This document shows, piece by piece, positions 9,189 to 17,616 of a stretch of DNA of 45,345 bases. Below the pieces are notes generated by a model. It saw only the letters and a program-made list of their open reading frames with translations, was not told where the DNA came from and did not search any database. This DNA comes from Pseudolabrys sp. (GTDB lineage Bacteria; Pseudomonadota; Alphaproteobacteria; Rhizobiales; Xanthobacteraceae): contig JALHNV010000020.1 of NCBI GenBank assembly GCA_022843325.1, positions 1 to 45,345 of the forward strand, read 5' to 3'. Each line of letters begins with the position of its first letter. Position 1 is the first letter of the stretch. A program made the position numbers and the translations under genes.

Positions 9189-9890
9189 ATGAGCGCGGAC
9201 TATGTCATTCCGGCGCCGCCGCAGGCGACCATCGCCGTGGCCGGCACGACCAAGGTTTTTCCGGTTCGCCGCATCTGGTGCGTCGGCCGCAACTACATCG
9301 AGCACATCCGCGAAATGGGCCAGGACGAGCGGCTGCCGCCGTTCTATTTCGCCAAGCCGGCCGACACCATCGTTCCGGATGGCGGCACGGTGCCTTACCC
9401 GTCGCTGACCAAGGACATGCATCACGAGGTCGAACTGGTCGTCGCGCTCAAGAGCGGCGGACGCAACATCCCGGTCGATAAGGCCAATGACTGCATCTAC
9501 GGCTACGCCGTCGGCATCGACCTGACGCGCCGCGACCTGCAGATTGCCTCGCGCGAGCTGAAGCGGCCATGGGAAATCGGCAAGGCTTTCGATCACTCGG
9601 CGCCCTGTGGCCCGATCAAGCCGGCCTCGGAGACGGGCCACCCGAAGAAGGGCAAGATCACCCTCAAGTGCAACGGCACCGTCCGCCAGGACGGCGATCT
9701 GGATCAGCTGATCTGGAACGTGCCGGAAATCATCTCCAACCTGTCGGAAATGGTGGCGCTCGAACCGGGCGATATCATCATGACGGGCACCCCGGCCGGC
9801 GTTGCCGCCACGGTGGCCGGCGACAAGCTGGAATGCGAAGTCGAGGGCGTCGGCAAGCTGACCGTGACCATCGGTCCGGCGCTGAAGTAG
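9189..9890 (+). CDS. Fumarylacetoacetate hydrolase family protein
   Basis: A 233-residue single-domain member of the FAH family, which contains hydrolases of fumarylpyruvate or acylpyruvates and oxaloacetate decarboxylases. The metal-binding core is visible: HHEVELVV at 78-85, with two acidic ligands, and GIDLTRRD from 109 with the third Asp. The segment KAFDHSAPCGP at 133-143 is typical of the short fumarylpyruvate/acylpyruvate hydrolase branch. GDIIMTGTPAGVA, a family hallmark, is near the end. The ATG at 9189 follows an AGAAGG site, and the upstream open frame has no family similarity. A strong terminator follows. The substrate cannot be fixed. It could serve aromatic degradation, but no gentisate genes are adjacent. 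Confidence 0.9.
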   Translation: MSADYVIPAPPQATIAVAGTTKVFPVRRIWCVGRNYIEHIREMGQDERLPPFYFAKPADTIVPDGGTVPYPSLTKDMHHEVELVVALKSGGRNIPVDKANDCIYGYAVGIDLTRRDLQIASRELKRPWEIGKAFDHSAPCGPIKPASETGHPKKGKITLKCNGTVRQDGDLDQLIWNVPEIISNLSEMVALEPGDIIMTGTPAGVAATVAGDKLECEVEGVGKLTVTIGPALK

Positions 9891-9917
9891 CCCGACAGGC
9901 AACCGGTTGATGCGAAT

Positions 9918-9951
9918 AAAAGGCCGGCGGATGGAACCGCCGGCCTTTTTT
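9918..9951 (+). terminator. Rho-independent terminator after the FAH-family gene
   Basis: A perfect 11-bp GC-rich stem, AAGGCCGGCGG at 9920-9930 and CCGCCGGCCTT at 9937-9947, has a six-base loop and is followed by a run of T. It lies 28 bases after the stop codon of the upstream gene. Confidence 0.92.
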
Positions 9952-10072
9952 CGCGTTTTCTACGTGCCTTAGCGGCGCGAATCTTGATTAACGATTTGCT
10001 AATGGCTGGGCAGCAGACTGGATTCGCCGGGGCTTCAGACTGCGATTTGCGACCACGCAAGGATCAGGACCG

Positions 10073-10288
10073 ATGGGCCAAGCTTTCACGTACAACCAGT
10101 CACTGTTTTCGGCTGCCGCGTCGCCGGAGGATATGGCCGCCCGCGTCATGCGGTTCGCGCCCGCCAGCGATGCCGAGGCCCTCAAGTTGCTGCGCGCCAG
10201 TTTTCCGGATTGTCCGCTGAGCGCCCGGGTGGCTGCGCTGGATTTTCTGATGCGGCAAACCAAGGGCCTCGCCAGCGCGGCGCGCTAG
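10073..10288 (+). CDS. Small protein of unknown function
   Basis: A 71-residue reading frame, starting MGQAFTYNQSLFSAAASPED and ending near a convergent livF stop. An AGGA lies about ten bases before the ATG. No signal peptide, membrane segment or cysteine pair is seen. The central part (residues 18-50) looks like an amphipathic helix rich in Ala, Leu and Arg. It stands alone between a terminator and livF. Codon use resembles the neighbours, which supports it as a real gene, but I recognise no family. Confidence 0.55.
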   Translation: MGQAFTYNQSLFSAAASPEDMAARVMRFAPASDAEALKLLRASFPDCPLSARVAALDFLMRQTKGLASAAR

Positions 10289-10294
10289 CGCGCG

Positions 10295-10999
10295 TCACAT
10301 GCCCAGATAAGCCTGCCGCACGCGGTCGTCGACCAGCAGGGCTTCGCCCGTGCCGGTCAAGGTGATGCGGCCGTTCTCGAGCACATAGGCGTGGCTGGCA
10401 AGCTTCAGCGACACCGCGACGTTCTGCTCAACCAGGACGCAGGTCAGCCCATCGCGGTTGAGATCGCGCACCGTCTTCAGCACGCTCTGCACGACGGTCG
10501 GCGCAAGCCCCAACGACGGCTCATCGAACATCACCAGATCCGGCTCGCCCAGCAGACAGCGGCCGATGGCCAGCATCTGCTGTTCGCCACCCGACAGCGT
10601 GCCGGCGGCCTGGTGGCGGCGCTCGGTCAGCACCGGAAACATCGCATACATGCGGTCGAGATTGCGGTCACGCGCGGCCCGCGCCCGCGGCAGCATGGCG
10701 CCCATGGCGAGATTTTCCGCCACCGACAGGCCCGGGAAAATCTGCCGGCCTTCGGCGACCTGGCCGATGCCGAGATCGCAGACCTTGTGGCTCGGCCAGC
10801 CGGCGATGTCCTGGCCGCGATAGGTGATGCGGCCGCGCGCCGGTCTGTGCATGCCGGCGATGGTGCGGATCAGCGAGGTCTTGCCGGCGCCGTTGGCGCC
10901 GACGATGGCGACGATGGCGCCCTGTTCGATGTCGATGGAGACGCCGTCCAGCGCCTGGGCGTCGCCGTGAAAGACGTCGAGGTTTTCGACCGTGAGCAT
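10295..10999 (-). CDS. livF: Branched-chain-type ABC importer, ATPase LivF
   Basis: A 234-residue cytoplasmic ATPase of a hydrophobic amino acid/amide uptake transporter. Walker A is GANGAGKTS at 34-42, the signature LSGGEQQML starts at 135, and Walker B with the D-loop is MFDEPSLGL from 157. The LivF-type ending NGRITLTGTGEALLVDDRVRQAYLG is present. The start ATG overlaps the livG stop by one base (TGATG), so translation is coupled. It is the last gene of the cluster and converges on a small unknown gene across a GCGCGCTAGCGCGC palindrome. Confidence 0.95.
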   Translation of the reverse strand: MLTVENLDVFHGDAQALDGVSIDIEQGAIVAIVGANGAGKTSLIRTIAGMHRPARGRITYRGQDIAGWPSHKVCDLGIGQVAEGRQIFPGLSVAENLAMGAMLPRARAARDRNLDRMYAMFPVLTERRHQAAGTLSGGEQQMLAIGRCLLGEPDLVMFDEPSLGLAPTVVQSVLKTVRDLNRDGLTCVLVEQNVAVSLKLASHAYVLENGRITLTGTGEALLVDDRVRQAYLGM

Positions 11000-11724
11000 C
11001 AGACCGCCTCCGCCCCGAGATAGGAGTGGATGACGGCCGGATCGCGCACCACCTGCTCCGGCGGGCCTTCGGCGATCGAGGCGCCGTGGTGCATCACCAG
11101 AATGCGCCCGGCCAGCGCCATCACCGCGCGCATGACGTGTTCGATCAGCAGAATGGTCAGCCCCGTCTCGCGATTGAGATCCTGAAGGATGGAGACGATG
11201 CGGTCGGTCTCGGTCGGGCGCAGCCCGGCCATCACCTCGTCGAGCAGCAGCAGTTTCGGATCGGTCGCCAGCGCGCGCGCCACCTCCAGCCGCTTGCGAT
11301 CGGGCAATGTCAGCGACGCGGCGCGCTGGTCGCGCTTGTCATAGAGATCGAGGCGGCGCAGCACCTCGTGCGCATGCCCGCGCGCCGCTTCCACCTGGTG
11401 ACGGTGCAGCAGCGCGCCGACGATGACATTGTCCTCTACCGTCAGGCCCGGGAACGGCCGCACGATCTGGAAGGTGCGGCCGATACCGCGCCGGCAAATC
11501 TTGTCCGGCGTCAGCCCGTCGATGCGTTCGCCGGCGAAGGTGATGGTGCCGGTGTCCGGCGGAAACACGCCGGCGATCATGTTGAACAGCGTGGTCTTGC
11601 CGGCGCCGTTCGGACCGATCACGGCGAAGATGCCGCCTTCGGGCACCTCGAAGGTGAGCCGGTCGACCGCGACCAGGCCGCGGAAGCGCTTGCTGATGGT
11701 GTCGACCGACAAAAGCGCGCTCAT
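10999..11724 (-). CDS. livG: Branched-chain-type ABC importer, ATPase LivG
   Basis: A 241-residue ATPase partner of LivF. Walker A is GPNGAGKTT at 37-45, and Walker B is LLLLDEVMAGL, the LivG-type variant with Val-Met in place of Pro-Thr. The signature loop reads LTLPDRKRLEVARAL rather than LSGGQ, so the canonical Ser-Gly-Gly is absent. Relaxed signatures are known in LivG-like subunits, which pair with a canonical LivF. The frame opens further upstream, but the ATG at 11724 overlaps the livM stop in an ATGA arrangement and begins the conserved region. Confidence 0.94.
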   Translation of the reverse strand: MSALLSVDTISKRFRGLVAVDRLTFEVPEGGIFAVIGPNGAGKTTLFNMIAGVFPPDTGTITFAGERIDGLTPDKICRRGIGRTFQIVRPFPGLTVEDNVIVGALLHRHQVEAARGHAHEVLRRLDLYDKRDQRAASLTLPDRKRLEVARALATDPKLLLLDEVMAGLRPTETDRIVSILQDLNRETGLTILLIEHVMRAVMALAGRILVMHHGASIAEGPPEQVVRDPAVIHSYLGAEAV

Positions 11725-12737
11725 GAGCCGCGCTCCGTCAGGCCGATGCGCTTGCGCAGCCAGGGCCAAACGCCGTCCGGCAACGCCACGATCACCAGCA
11801 GCAGGCAGATACCGTAGAACACCTGCTTGGCGCCCGGCAGATCGATGCCGAGACCTTCCAGCGTGGCGGACAGCGTTTCGGCCAGGCCCGTCAGAATGAA
11901 GGCGCCGAGAATCGGCCCGAACAGCGTGCCGACGCCGCCGACGATCGGCCCCAGAATGATCTCGATCGAGCGGGAGATGTGAAACACCTGCTCGGGGAAC
12001 AGGTTGTTGTAGAAGAACGCATAGATCACGCCGGCGAACGAGGTCATGCCGGCCGAGATCACCACCGCCACCATCTTGTAATAGAAGGTGTCGATGCCGG
12101 CCGAGCGCGCCGCCTCCTCATCCTCGCGGATCGCCTGCCAGAAATAGCCCATGCGGCTTTGCAGCAGCGCCCGGCAGCCGATCAGCGCCAGCACGGTGGC
12201 CGTCAACAGGATGTAATAGAACATCACCGGATGGCCGCGCAGGTTCCACAGGTCGTTGTGCGTGTACTGCGCCACCGGCAGGAACAGACCGGCCGAACCT
12301 TTGGTCCAGGTCAGGTGATCGAAGCCGACGCGGGCGAACTCGGCGACCGCGATGGTGAGGATGGCGAAATAGACGCCGCCGACGCGAAAGCGAAATGCCA
12401 GGAAGCCGATGAAGGCGCCGGCCAGCGCCGCCACCGGCACCGCCACCAGCAGCCCGATCCACGGCCCGATACCGAAATGCACGTAGAGCGCCGCCGCCGT
12501 ATAGGCGCCGAGGCCGACATAGAGCGCGTGGCCGAGCGACAACTGTCCGGCAAAGCCCATCATGATGTTCCAGGCCTGACCGATATAGGCGAAATACAGG
12601 ATCAGGATCAGCACCGTCAGCAGATAGGACCCGGCGAACAGCGGCGCGGCGATCAGCGCCAGCAGCAGGACGCCGAGCAGGATCAACCCGCGCCGCGGAA
12701 TGCCACCGAACAGACGTGCGATAATGCCGCCCATCAC
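11721..12737 (-). CDS. livM: Branched-chain-type ABC importer, permease LivM
   Basis: A 338-residue inner-membrane permease with about eight to ten hydrophobic segments. Family hallmarks are AWNIMMGFAGQLSLGHALYVGLGAYTAA near residue 55 and the IREDEEAARSAGID loop, which contacts the ATPase. GGVGTLFGPILGAFIL follows near the C-terminus. It overlaps livH upstream by four bases and livG downstream by four, giving a tight operon. The substrate is set by the binding protein, and transporters of this class also import aromatic acids or amides. Confidence 0.94.
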   Translation of the reverse strand: MMGGIIARLFGGIPRRGLILLGVLLLALIAAPLFAGSYLLTVLILILYFAYIGQAWNIMMGFAGQLSLGHALYVGLGAYTAAALYVHFGIGPWIGLLVAVPVAALAGAFIGFLAFRFRVGGVYFAILTIAVAEFARVGFDHLTWTKGSAGLFLPVAQYTHNDLWNLRGHPVMFYYILLTATVLALIGCRALLQSRMGYFWQAIREDEEAARSAGIDTFYYKMVAVVISAGMTSFAGVIYAFFYNNLFPEQVFHISRSIEIILGPIVGGVGTLFGPILGAFILTGLAETLSATLEGLGIDLPGAKQVFYGICLLLVIVALPDGVWPWLRKRIGLTERGS

Positions 12738-13606
12738 GCGGCCCTCTTGCCCATGATGCCCTGCGGCCGGAACAGCAGCACCAGCACAAGGATGCCGAAG
12801 GCGAACATGCTCTTGGCCGACGGCGAGAACATGAGCCCGGCCATGGCTTCGGTCAGACCGATGAGAACGCCGCCGAGCAGCGCCCCGGGCATCGAGCCGA
12901 GCCCGCCGGTAATGACGATGACAAAGGCGAGCAGCGTATAGGCCGGCCCCGCCGCCGGCGTGACGTCGAAGATCAGCAGCAGCATAGTGCCCGCCGCGCC
13001 GACGCAGGCCGAGCCGAGCCCGAAGGTCAGCGCGTACAGGCGCTTGACGTCGAGGCCGACCACCAGCGCGCCGGTGTAATTGTCGGCGCAGGCGCGGATC
13101 GCGGTACCGATGTGGGTGTAACGGAAGAAGGCAAACAGCGCCGCCGTCACCACCAGTGCGGCGCAGGCCGCATAGACTTTGGCGGCGTCGACGATCAGCG
13201 GCCCGATCTGGAAACTGTCATAGGAATAGGCGGTCTGGATGTTCTGCGCGTCCGGCCCGAAAATGATCAGCAGCACATTGATCATGATGATCGCGACCGC
13301 GACCAGCAGCAGGAACTGGCTATGCTCGGGCCGTGTGATGAAGCGGTTGATCAGCCCGGCCTGCATCACATAGCCGAGGCCGAACAGCAGCGCAGCGATC
13401 GGCAGCAGCATGATCAACGGGTCGAGGCGGAAGGTGGCGAACAGCACGATCGCGATGTACATGGCGATGGTCATCATCTCGCCATGGGCGAAGTTGACCA
13501 CGCGCACCACGCCGAAAATGACCGACAGGCCCAACGCCATCAGCCCGTAGACCAGACCGGTCAGCACCCCGCCGACGGCGACATTGAGATAGACTTCTGC
13601 GGGCAC
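12734..13606 (-). CDS. livH: Branched-chain-type ABC importer, permease LivH
   Basis: A 290-residue inner-membrane permease partner of LivM. The N-terminus GLVYGLMALGLSVIFGVVRVVNFAHGEMMTI region is the LivH hallmark. RACADNYTGALVVGLDVKRLYALTF is the cytoplasmic coupling loop, and GGLGSMPGALLGGVLIGLTEA lies near the end. Stop and start codons overlap with livM. It follows the binding-protein gene by about 70 bases, so the operon order is binding protein, livH, livM, livG, livF. Confidence 0.94.
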   Translation of the reverse strand: MPAEVYLNVAVGGVLTGLVYGLMALGLSVIFGVVRVVNFAHGEMMTIAMYIAIVLFATFRLDPLIMLLPIAALLFGLGYVMQAGLINRFITRPEHSQFLLLVAVAIIMINVLLIIFGPDAQNIQTAYSYDSFQIGPLIVDAAKVYAACAALVVTAALFAFFRYTHIGTAIRACADNYTGALVVGLDVKRLYALTFGLGSACVGAAGTMLLLIFDVTPAAGPAYTLLAFVIVITGGLGSMPGALLGGVLIGLTEAMAGLMFSPSAKSMFAFGILVLVLLFRPQGIMGKRAA

Positions 13607-13677
13607 AGATTGGTCCTATCGCAGCCCGGCGCAATGCGCCGGGCGCCTCAGGGTGACGTATCGCATGCGAGCCGGCG

Positions 13678-14922
13678 TCAGGCGCGCTTGTCGTAGGGTG
13701 TCAGCGGCCACTCCGCCTTGGCGTTGGCCGCCTCTTTCGGCGCGACCGTCACCAGCTTGCCGCCGCGGTTCTGGATTCCCGAGATCTTCAGGGACGAGTT
13801 CTGACCCTTGGCGTCGAACAAAATGCCGGGGCCGGGGCTGGTATTGTTGGTGATGTTGGTGGTGCGGATCGCGTCGGCCAGCGCCTTCGGATCGGTCGAG
13901 CCCGCCCGCTTGTAGGCGTCGGCGGCCACCAGCAGCGCCTCGAAGGTGTAGACGTGGTTGGTGTTCAGATTGACGCCGGCATGGGCCTTGGCCAGCGCCG
14001 CCTCGAGCTGCTTGCTGAGCGGCTTGTTGGGATCGTACCACGGCACGAAGCTGAGCGGCCCGTCCGACAGCTTGCCGAGGGTCTTGAGATACTGATCCTC
14101 ATACCAGCCCGGCCCCATGCTCAGGATCGCCATCGGCGACCAGCGCTGCTTGACCAGTTCGCGGGTCAGCAGGATGGCGTCGTTGAGGCGGCTGACCATG
14201 ATCAGCGCATCGGCTCCCGTCGCCTTGGCCTTGGAGATTTCAACCGACAGATCGCGCGCCGCGGGATCGTAGGAGATGGTCTCGACAATCTTGTAGGGCA
14301 TGTCGAACTTCGGCATCACCGCGCCGATGCCGCCCTTCATCGCCGTTCCGAACGTGTCGTTGACGTGCAGGAACACCGCCGTCTTCGGCACAGAGCTGGA
14401 GGCCGCAAAAATTTCCTTCTGGGCGGCAAAGGCGCCACCGAGGATCATGCCGGCGGTCGGGAAGTTGCGGAACACGAACTTGTAGCCCTGCTCGGTGATC
14501 GGCGGCGCGGCGGCGATATTGATGACGTAGGGAATGCCTTTCTGTTCAGCCACCTGCGCGATCGCGGTCGATTGACCGGAGTCGAAGGCGCCGACCAGAA
14601 GCTGCGCACCTTCCGAGATCAGCTTCTCGGCGCGCGAACGGGCGATTTCAACGTTGGTTTCGGTATCGGCATTCATGAGCTGCAGCGGCGGCATGCCCAT
14701 GTCCTTGAGGATGCCGGCGGTGATATCGACGCCGCGCTGGCAGTCCTGGCCGATGCCGGCCTGGTAGCCGGAGCGCGGCAGCAGCACGCCGACCTTGAGC
14801 GGCGTGCCCTGCGCGCGGACGATGTTGAACGGTGCGGTACCGGCGACGATGCCCGCGGCGCCAAGCCCGGCGCTGAATGTGCGGCGGCTGACACGGGTCG
14901 AATTCTGCGATTTGCGACTCAT
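13678..14922 (-). CDS. ABC transporter substrate-binding protein, LivK/periplasmic-binding type 1
   Basis: A 414-residue periplasmic binding protein. The N-terminus has a twin-arginine motif (RVSRRTF, residues 12-18) before a hydrophobic stretch and a likely cleavage after IVRAQG, so Tat export is plausible. The mature part starts PLKVGVLLPRSGYQAGIGQD, as in LivK/amide-binding proteins of the Peripla_BP_6 family. A GGGAGG ribosome site lies before the ATG. It is the first gene of the liv operon and diverges from a marR-type gene with about 190 bases between the starts. The ligand cannot be read from sequence; branched-chain amino acids, amides and aromatic acids are all known for this family. 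Confidence 0.9.
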   Translation of the reverse strand: MSRKSQNSTRVSRRTFSAGLGAAGIVAGTAPFNIVRAQGTPLKVGVLLPRSGYQAGIGQDCQRGVDITAGILKDMGMPPLQLMNADTETNVEIARSRAEKLISEGAQLLVGAFDSGQSTAIAQVAEQKGIPYVINIAAAPPITEQGYKFVFRNFPTAGMILGGAFAAQKEIFAASSSVPKTAVFLHVNDTFGTAMKGGIGAVMPKFDMPYKIVETISYDPAARDLSVEISKAKATGADALIMVSRLNDAILLTRELVKQRWSPMAILSMGPGWYEDQYLKTLGKLSDGPLSFVPWYDPNKPLSKQLEAALAKAHAGVNLNTNHVYTFEALLVAADAYKRAGSTDPKALADAIRTTNITNNTSPGPGILFDAKGQNSSLKISGIQNRGGKLVTVAPKEAANAKAEWPLTPYDKRA

Positions 14923-15054
14923 TGTTGTCCTCCCTGGCCCCGCTCATGGGCTGTTATGGCAGATGATGCCGGATTCATTCCGATCCTTACAAGCGAGAAA
15001 ACCGACGGCGAAATGTCGCCGCGATGCGCCATTTCTGGCCGCCCAACTCGCCAT

Positions 15055-15075
15055 ATTGTTGACGTCGACAACAAT
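15055..15075. promoter_or_regulatory. Probable operator for the MarR-type regulator
   Basis: A perfect inverted repeat, ATTGTTG-N7-CAACAAT, sits in the divergent gap between the liv binding-protein gene and marR. It is 38 bases upstream of the marR start. It overlaps a TTGACG that could be a -35 box for marR. MarR dimers typically bind such palindromes of 16 to 21 bases. Its role as this protein's operator is inferred. Confidence 0.5.
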
Positions 15076-15112
15076 TCAGTCAACATCGATATCGTCGCCG
15101 GAGAATGCTGCA

Positions 15113-15589
15113 ATGCGGTCAGGAAAACGCGCTGCCAAGCTTACCGCCGTCCATCCTGCCGAAAGCAGGCCGGCGGTCGATCTGGACGACCTCAACAACC
15201 GGCTCGGCTATTTTGTCCGCCGGGTGCAGGTTTGGGTATTTCAGGATTTCATCCGCCGCCTGTCCGGCGTCGATCTCAGTCCGGCGCAATTCTCGGTGCT
15301 GGTGGTGATCGGCGCCAATGCCGGTCTGTCGCAATCAGCGCTGGCCGCGACCCTCGGCATCGAGCGCGCCCGGCTGGTGCGGCTGCTGCACGGGTTGGAG
15401 CAGCGCGCATTGACCCAGCGGCTGGACGACGCCGACGACGGCCGCCGCCACGCGTTACACCTCACCCGCGACGGCCGGAAGCTGCTGACGCGCGCCAAGG
15501 CGCTGGCGGCCGAACATGAAGCGGCACTCAAGGAAAAACTCGGGCCCGAGCGCTACCGCATGATGTTCGAGGCCGCCCGCGGCTTCTGA
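15113..15589 (+). CDS. MarR-family transcriptional regulator
   Basis: A 158-residue dimeric winged-helix DNA-binding protein. The helix-turn-helix is in AGLSQSALAATLGIERARLVRLLHGLEQR (about residues 72-100). The wing is DDADDGRRHALHLTRDGRKLL, a MarR hallmark. The start ATG at 15113 is preceded by GGAGA. It diverges from the liv operon, and MarR proteins often repress a divergent transport or catabolic operon until a small phenolic or acidic ligand binds. The ligand here is unknown. The gene ends two bases from the convergent amidase stop. Confidence 0.92.
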   Translation: MRSGKRAAKLTAVHPAESRPAVDLDDLNNRLGYFVRRVQVWVFQDFIRRLSGVDLSPAQFSVLVVIGANAGLSQSALAATLGIERARLVRLLHGLEQRALTQRLDDADDGRRHALHLTRDGRKLLTRAKALAAEHEAALKEKLGPERYRMMFEAARGF

Positions 15590-15591
15590 CT

Positions 15592-16890
15592 TCACGCGGC
15601 GAGCAGACGCTCCACCGCCGCGGCGATGCGGAACAGCCGGTGGTCGTGACCGTTGCGCGCCACCAGCATCAGCCCGCAGGGCAAGCCGTCGCTGGGCAAC
15701 GGCAGCGAGATCGCGCAGGCGTTGAAGAAATTCCAGATCGAGGTGTTCCGCAGCAACATGGCGTTCTTGCGCGCAAACACGTCTTGCGCCGACATCTCGG
15801 CGATGGTCGGCGCGACGATCGGCGTGGTCGGCATCACCAGCACGTCGAGGTCGGCGAGTTGCGCATCCATGCGCCGCACCAGCGCATTGCGCTCGTTCAA
15901 CATCGCGATGTAATCGGCGGCGCTGATGGTCCGCGCCCGCTCCAGCCGCGCCCGGACATTGGGATCGACCAGTTCGCCGCGGCGGTCGAGGCGGTCGCGG
16001 TGCACGCTGAAGGCTTCCGGCGGCTGCACGCCGCCGCGACCGTTGACGCGGGCCTGGTCGTCCAGCAAGGGCAAAGCATGATCGGTGAGATGGGCGCCGG
16101 CGCGCCTCAGGGCATCGAGCCCCGCAGCGAAGCCTTTAGCCACGGTCTCGTCGAGCTTGTCGAGCGGCATGCCCTGCGCGATGCCAATGCGCAGGCCGGC
16201 GAGCGGCGCGGCCTCCAGCGGCGAGAATGCGTCACCTGCCATGACCGCATCGGCCCTGGCGCAGGCAGCAACCGAGGTGGCCATCGGCCCGATCGAGTCC
16301 ATGGTCTGCGACAGCGGGAACGCGCCCGTGGTGGGAATCCGCCAGGCGCTCGGCTTGTAGCCGACGATCCCGCACACCGACGCCGGAATGCGGGTGGAGC
16401 CGCCGGTGTCGGTGCCAATGGCGATTTCGCACATGCCGTCGGCAGCGGCGACGACGCCGCCCGACGACGAACCGCCGGGCACACGGGCGCGGTCGGCGGG
16501 ATTGCCCGGCGTCCCGTAATGCGGATTCATGCCGACGCCGGTAAAGGCAAATTCCGACATGTTGGTCTTGGCAACGATAACGGCGCCGGCCGCACGCAGC
16601 CGCTGCACCACCGGCGCATCGGTCGAGGCCGGCGCTTCCTCTTCGGCCAGAAGCTTCGAGCCGGCACGCGTCACCTCGCCGGCGACGTCGAACAGATCCT
16701 TGATGCTGACAATGACGCCGTCGAGCGGCCCCAGCGAGATGCCGTGGCGCGCCCGCGCATCGGCGGCTTCCGCTGCCGCCTTGGCGGCATCGCGATAGAC
16801 GGTGAGACAGGCGCGCGCGCCCTCGCCCTTCGGGTCGTCGATGCACGCCAGCGCCGCGTTGAGCCGTTCCTGTGCCGATGCCGTCTTCAT
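15592..16890 (-). CDS. Amidase-signature family hydrolase at the end of the urease operon
   Basis: A 432-residue amidase-signature enzyme hydrolysing a carbon-nitrogen amide bond to release ammonia. The catalytic triad is visible: Lys64 in VSIKDLFD, the cis-Ser near 141 in PGGSSSGG, and the nucleophile Ser165 in [12 protein letters not shown]. The length is near the family norm for a stand-alone amidase and too short for a two-domain allophanate hydrolase. The ATG overlaps the ureG stop in an ATGA arrangement, so it is cotranscribed and translationally coupled with the urease genes. GatA of tRNA amidation is unlikely because no gatB or gatC is nearby. The substrate is unknown. Confidence 0.88.
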   Translation of the reverse strand: MKTASAQERLNAALACIDDPKGEGARACLTVYRDAAKAAAEAADARARHGISLGPLDGVIVSIKDLFDVAGEVTRAGSKLLAEEEAPASTDAPVVQRLRAAGAVIVAKTNMSEFAFTGVGMNPHYGTPGNPADRARVPGGSSSGGVVAAADGMCEIAIGTDTGGSTRIPASVCGIVGYKPSAWRIPTTGAFPLSQTMDSIGPMATSVAACARADAVMAGDAFSPLEAAPLAGLRIGIAQGMPLDKLDETVAKGFAAGLDALRRAGAHLTDHALPLLDDQARVNGRGGVQPPEAFSVHRDRLDRRGELVDPNVRARLERARTISAADYIAMLNERNALVRRMDAQLADLDVLVMPTTPIVAPTIAEMSAQDVFARKNAMLLRNTSIWNFFNACAISLPLPSDGLPCGLMLVARNGHDHRLFRIAAAVERLLAA

Positions 16891-17504
16891 GGTTGCAGTC
16901 CGCCTTTCGTCTCGATGAATTTCGCAATCTCGTCGACGCCCTTGCCTTCGCGCATGTTGGTGAAGACGAAGGGCCGGACGCCGCGCATCTTCTTGGCGTC
17001 GCGGTCCATCACCTCAAGCGAGGCGCCGACATAAGGCGCCAGATCGATCTTGTTGATCACCAGCAGATCGGAGCGCGTGATGCCCGGTCCACCCTTGGAC
17101 GGGATCTTGTCGCCGGCGGCGACGTCGATGACGTAGATAGTGATGTCAGCCAGTTCCGGCGAGAAGGTCGCAGCCAGGTTGTCGCCACCGGATTCGATCA
17201 GCACCAGATCGAGCTGAGGGAATTTGGCGCGCATCTCCGCCACCGCGGCCAGATTGATCGAGGCGTCCTCGCGGATCGCAGTATGCGGACAGCCGCCGGT
17301 CTCGACGCCGGCGATGCGCTCGGCCGGCAGCGCACCGGAGCGCACCAGATATTCGGCGTCCCACTTGGTGTAAATGTCGTTGGTGATGGCGGCGATCTCG
17401 AAGCGGTCGCGCAGGGCCTTGCACAACAGGTCCATCAGCGCGGTCTTGCCGGAGCCGACCGGACCGCCAACGCCGACGCGCAGGGGGCCGTGGGGGTTTT
17501 TCAT
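16887..17504 (-). CDS. ureG: Urease accessory GTPase UreG
   Basis: A 205-residue SIMIBI-class GTPase that delivers nickel to apo-urease with UreE, UreF and UreD. The P-loop is GGPVGSGKT at 13-21. The metal-binding Cys-Pro-His is in [15 protein letters not shown] at 66-80, and the NKID base-recognition motif is VINKIDLAP. The length is exactly that of the family. The frame stays open upstream into a palindromic repeat. The ATG at 17504 is chosen because a GAGAGG site precedes it and the extension is repeat-derived. The stop overlaps the amidase start. Confidence 0.97.
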   Translation of the reverse strand: MKNPHGPLRVGVGGPVGSGKTALMDLLCKALRDRFEIAAITNDIYTKWDAEYLVRSGALPAERIAGVETGGCPHTAIREDASINLAAVAEMRAKFPQLDLVLIESGGDNLAATFSPELADITIYVIDVAAGDKIPSKGGPGITRSDLLVINKIDLAPYVGASLEVMDRDAKKMRGVRPFVFTNMREGKGVDEIAKFIETKGGLQP

Positions 17505-17520
17505 TTTCAACCTCTCGACC

Positions 17521-17608
17521 GTCATGCCCGGCTTTATGCCGGGCATCCACGTCTTTCCTTGTCAGACATAAGCAAGACGTGGATGGCCGGGACAAGCCCG
17601 GCCATGAC
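17521..17608. repeat. Long palindromic repeat, family B, copy in ureF-ureG gap
   Basis: The element begins GTCATGCCCGGC, contains CCGGGCATCCACG, and returns as CGTGGATGGCCGGG and GGCCATGAC, so the RNA can fold into one long hairpin with side stems. Related copies lie at 18882-19001 and 23278-23395. It fills almost the whole gap between ureF and ureG. Confidence 0.85.
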
Positions 17609-17616
17609 GAATAATG

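Noticed and set aside
17505..17546. In-frame upstream extension of ureG starting [10 protein letters not shown]
   Set aside because: It is encoded by the family B repeat, whereas the ATG at 17504 has a good ribosome site and gives the family's usual length.
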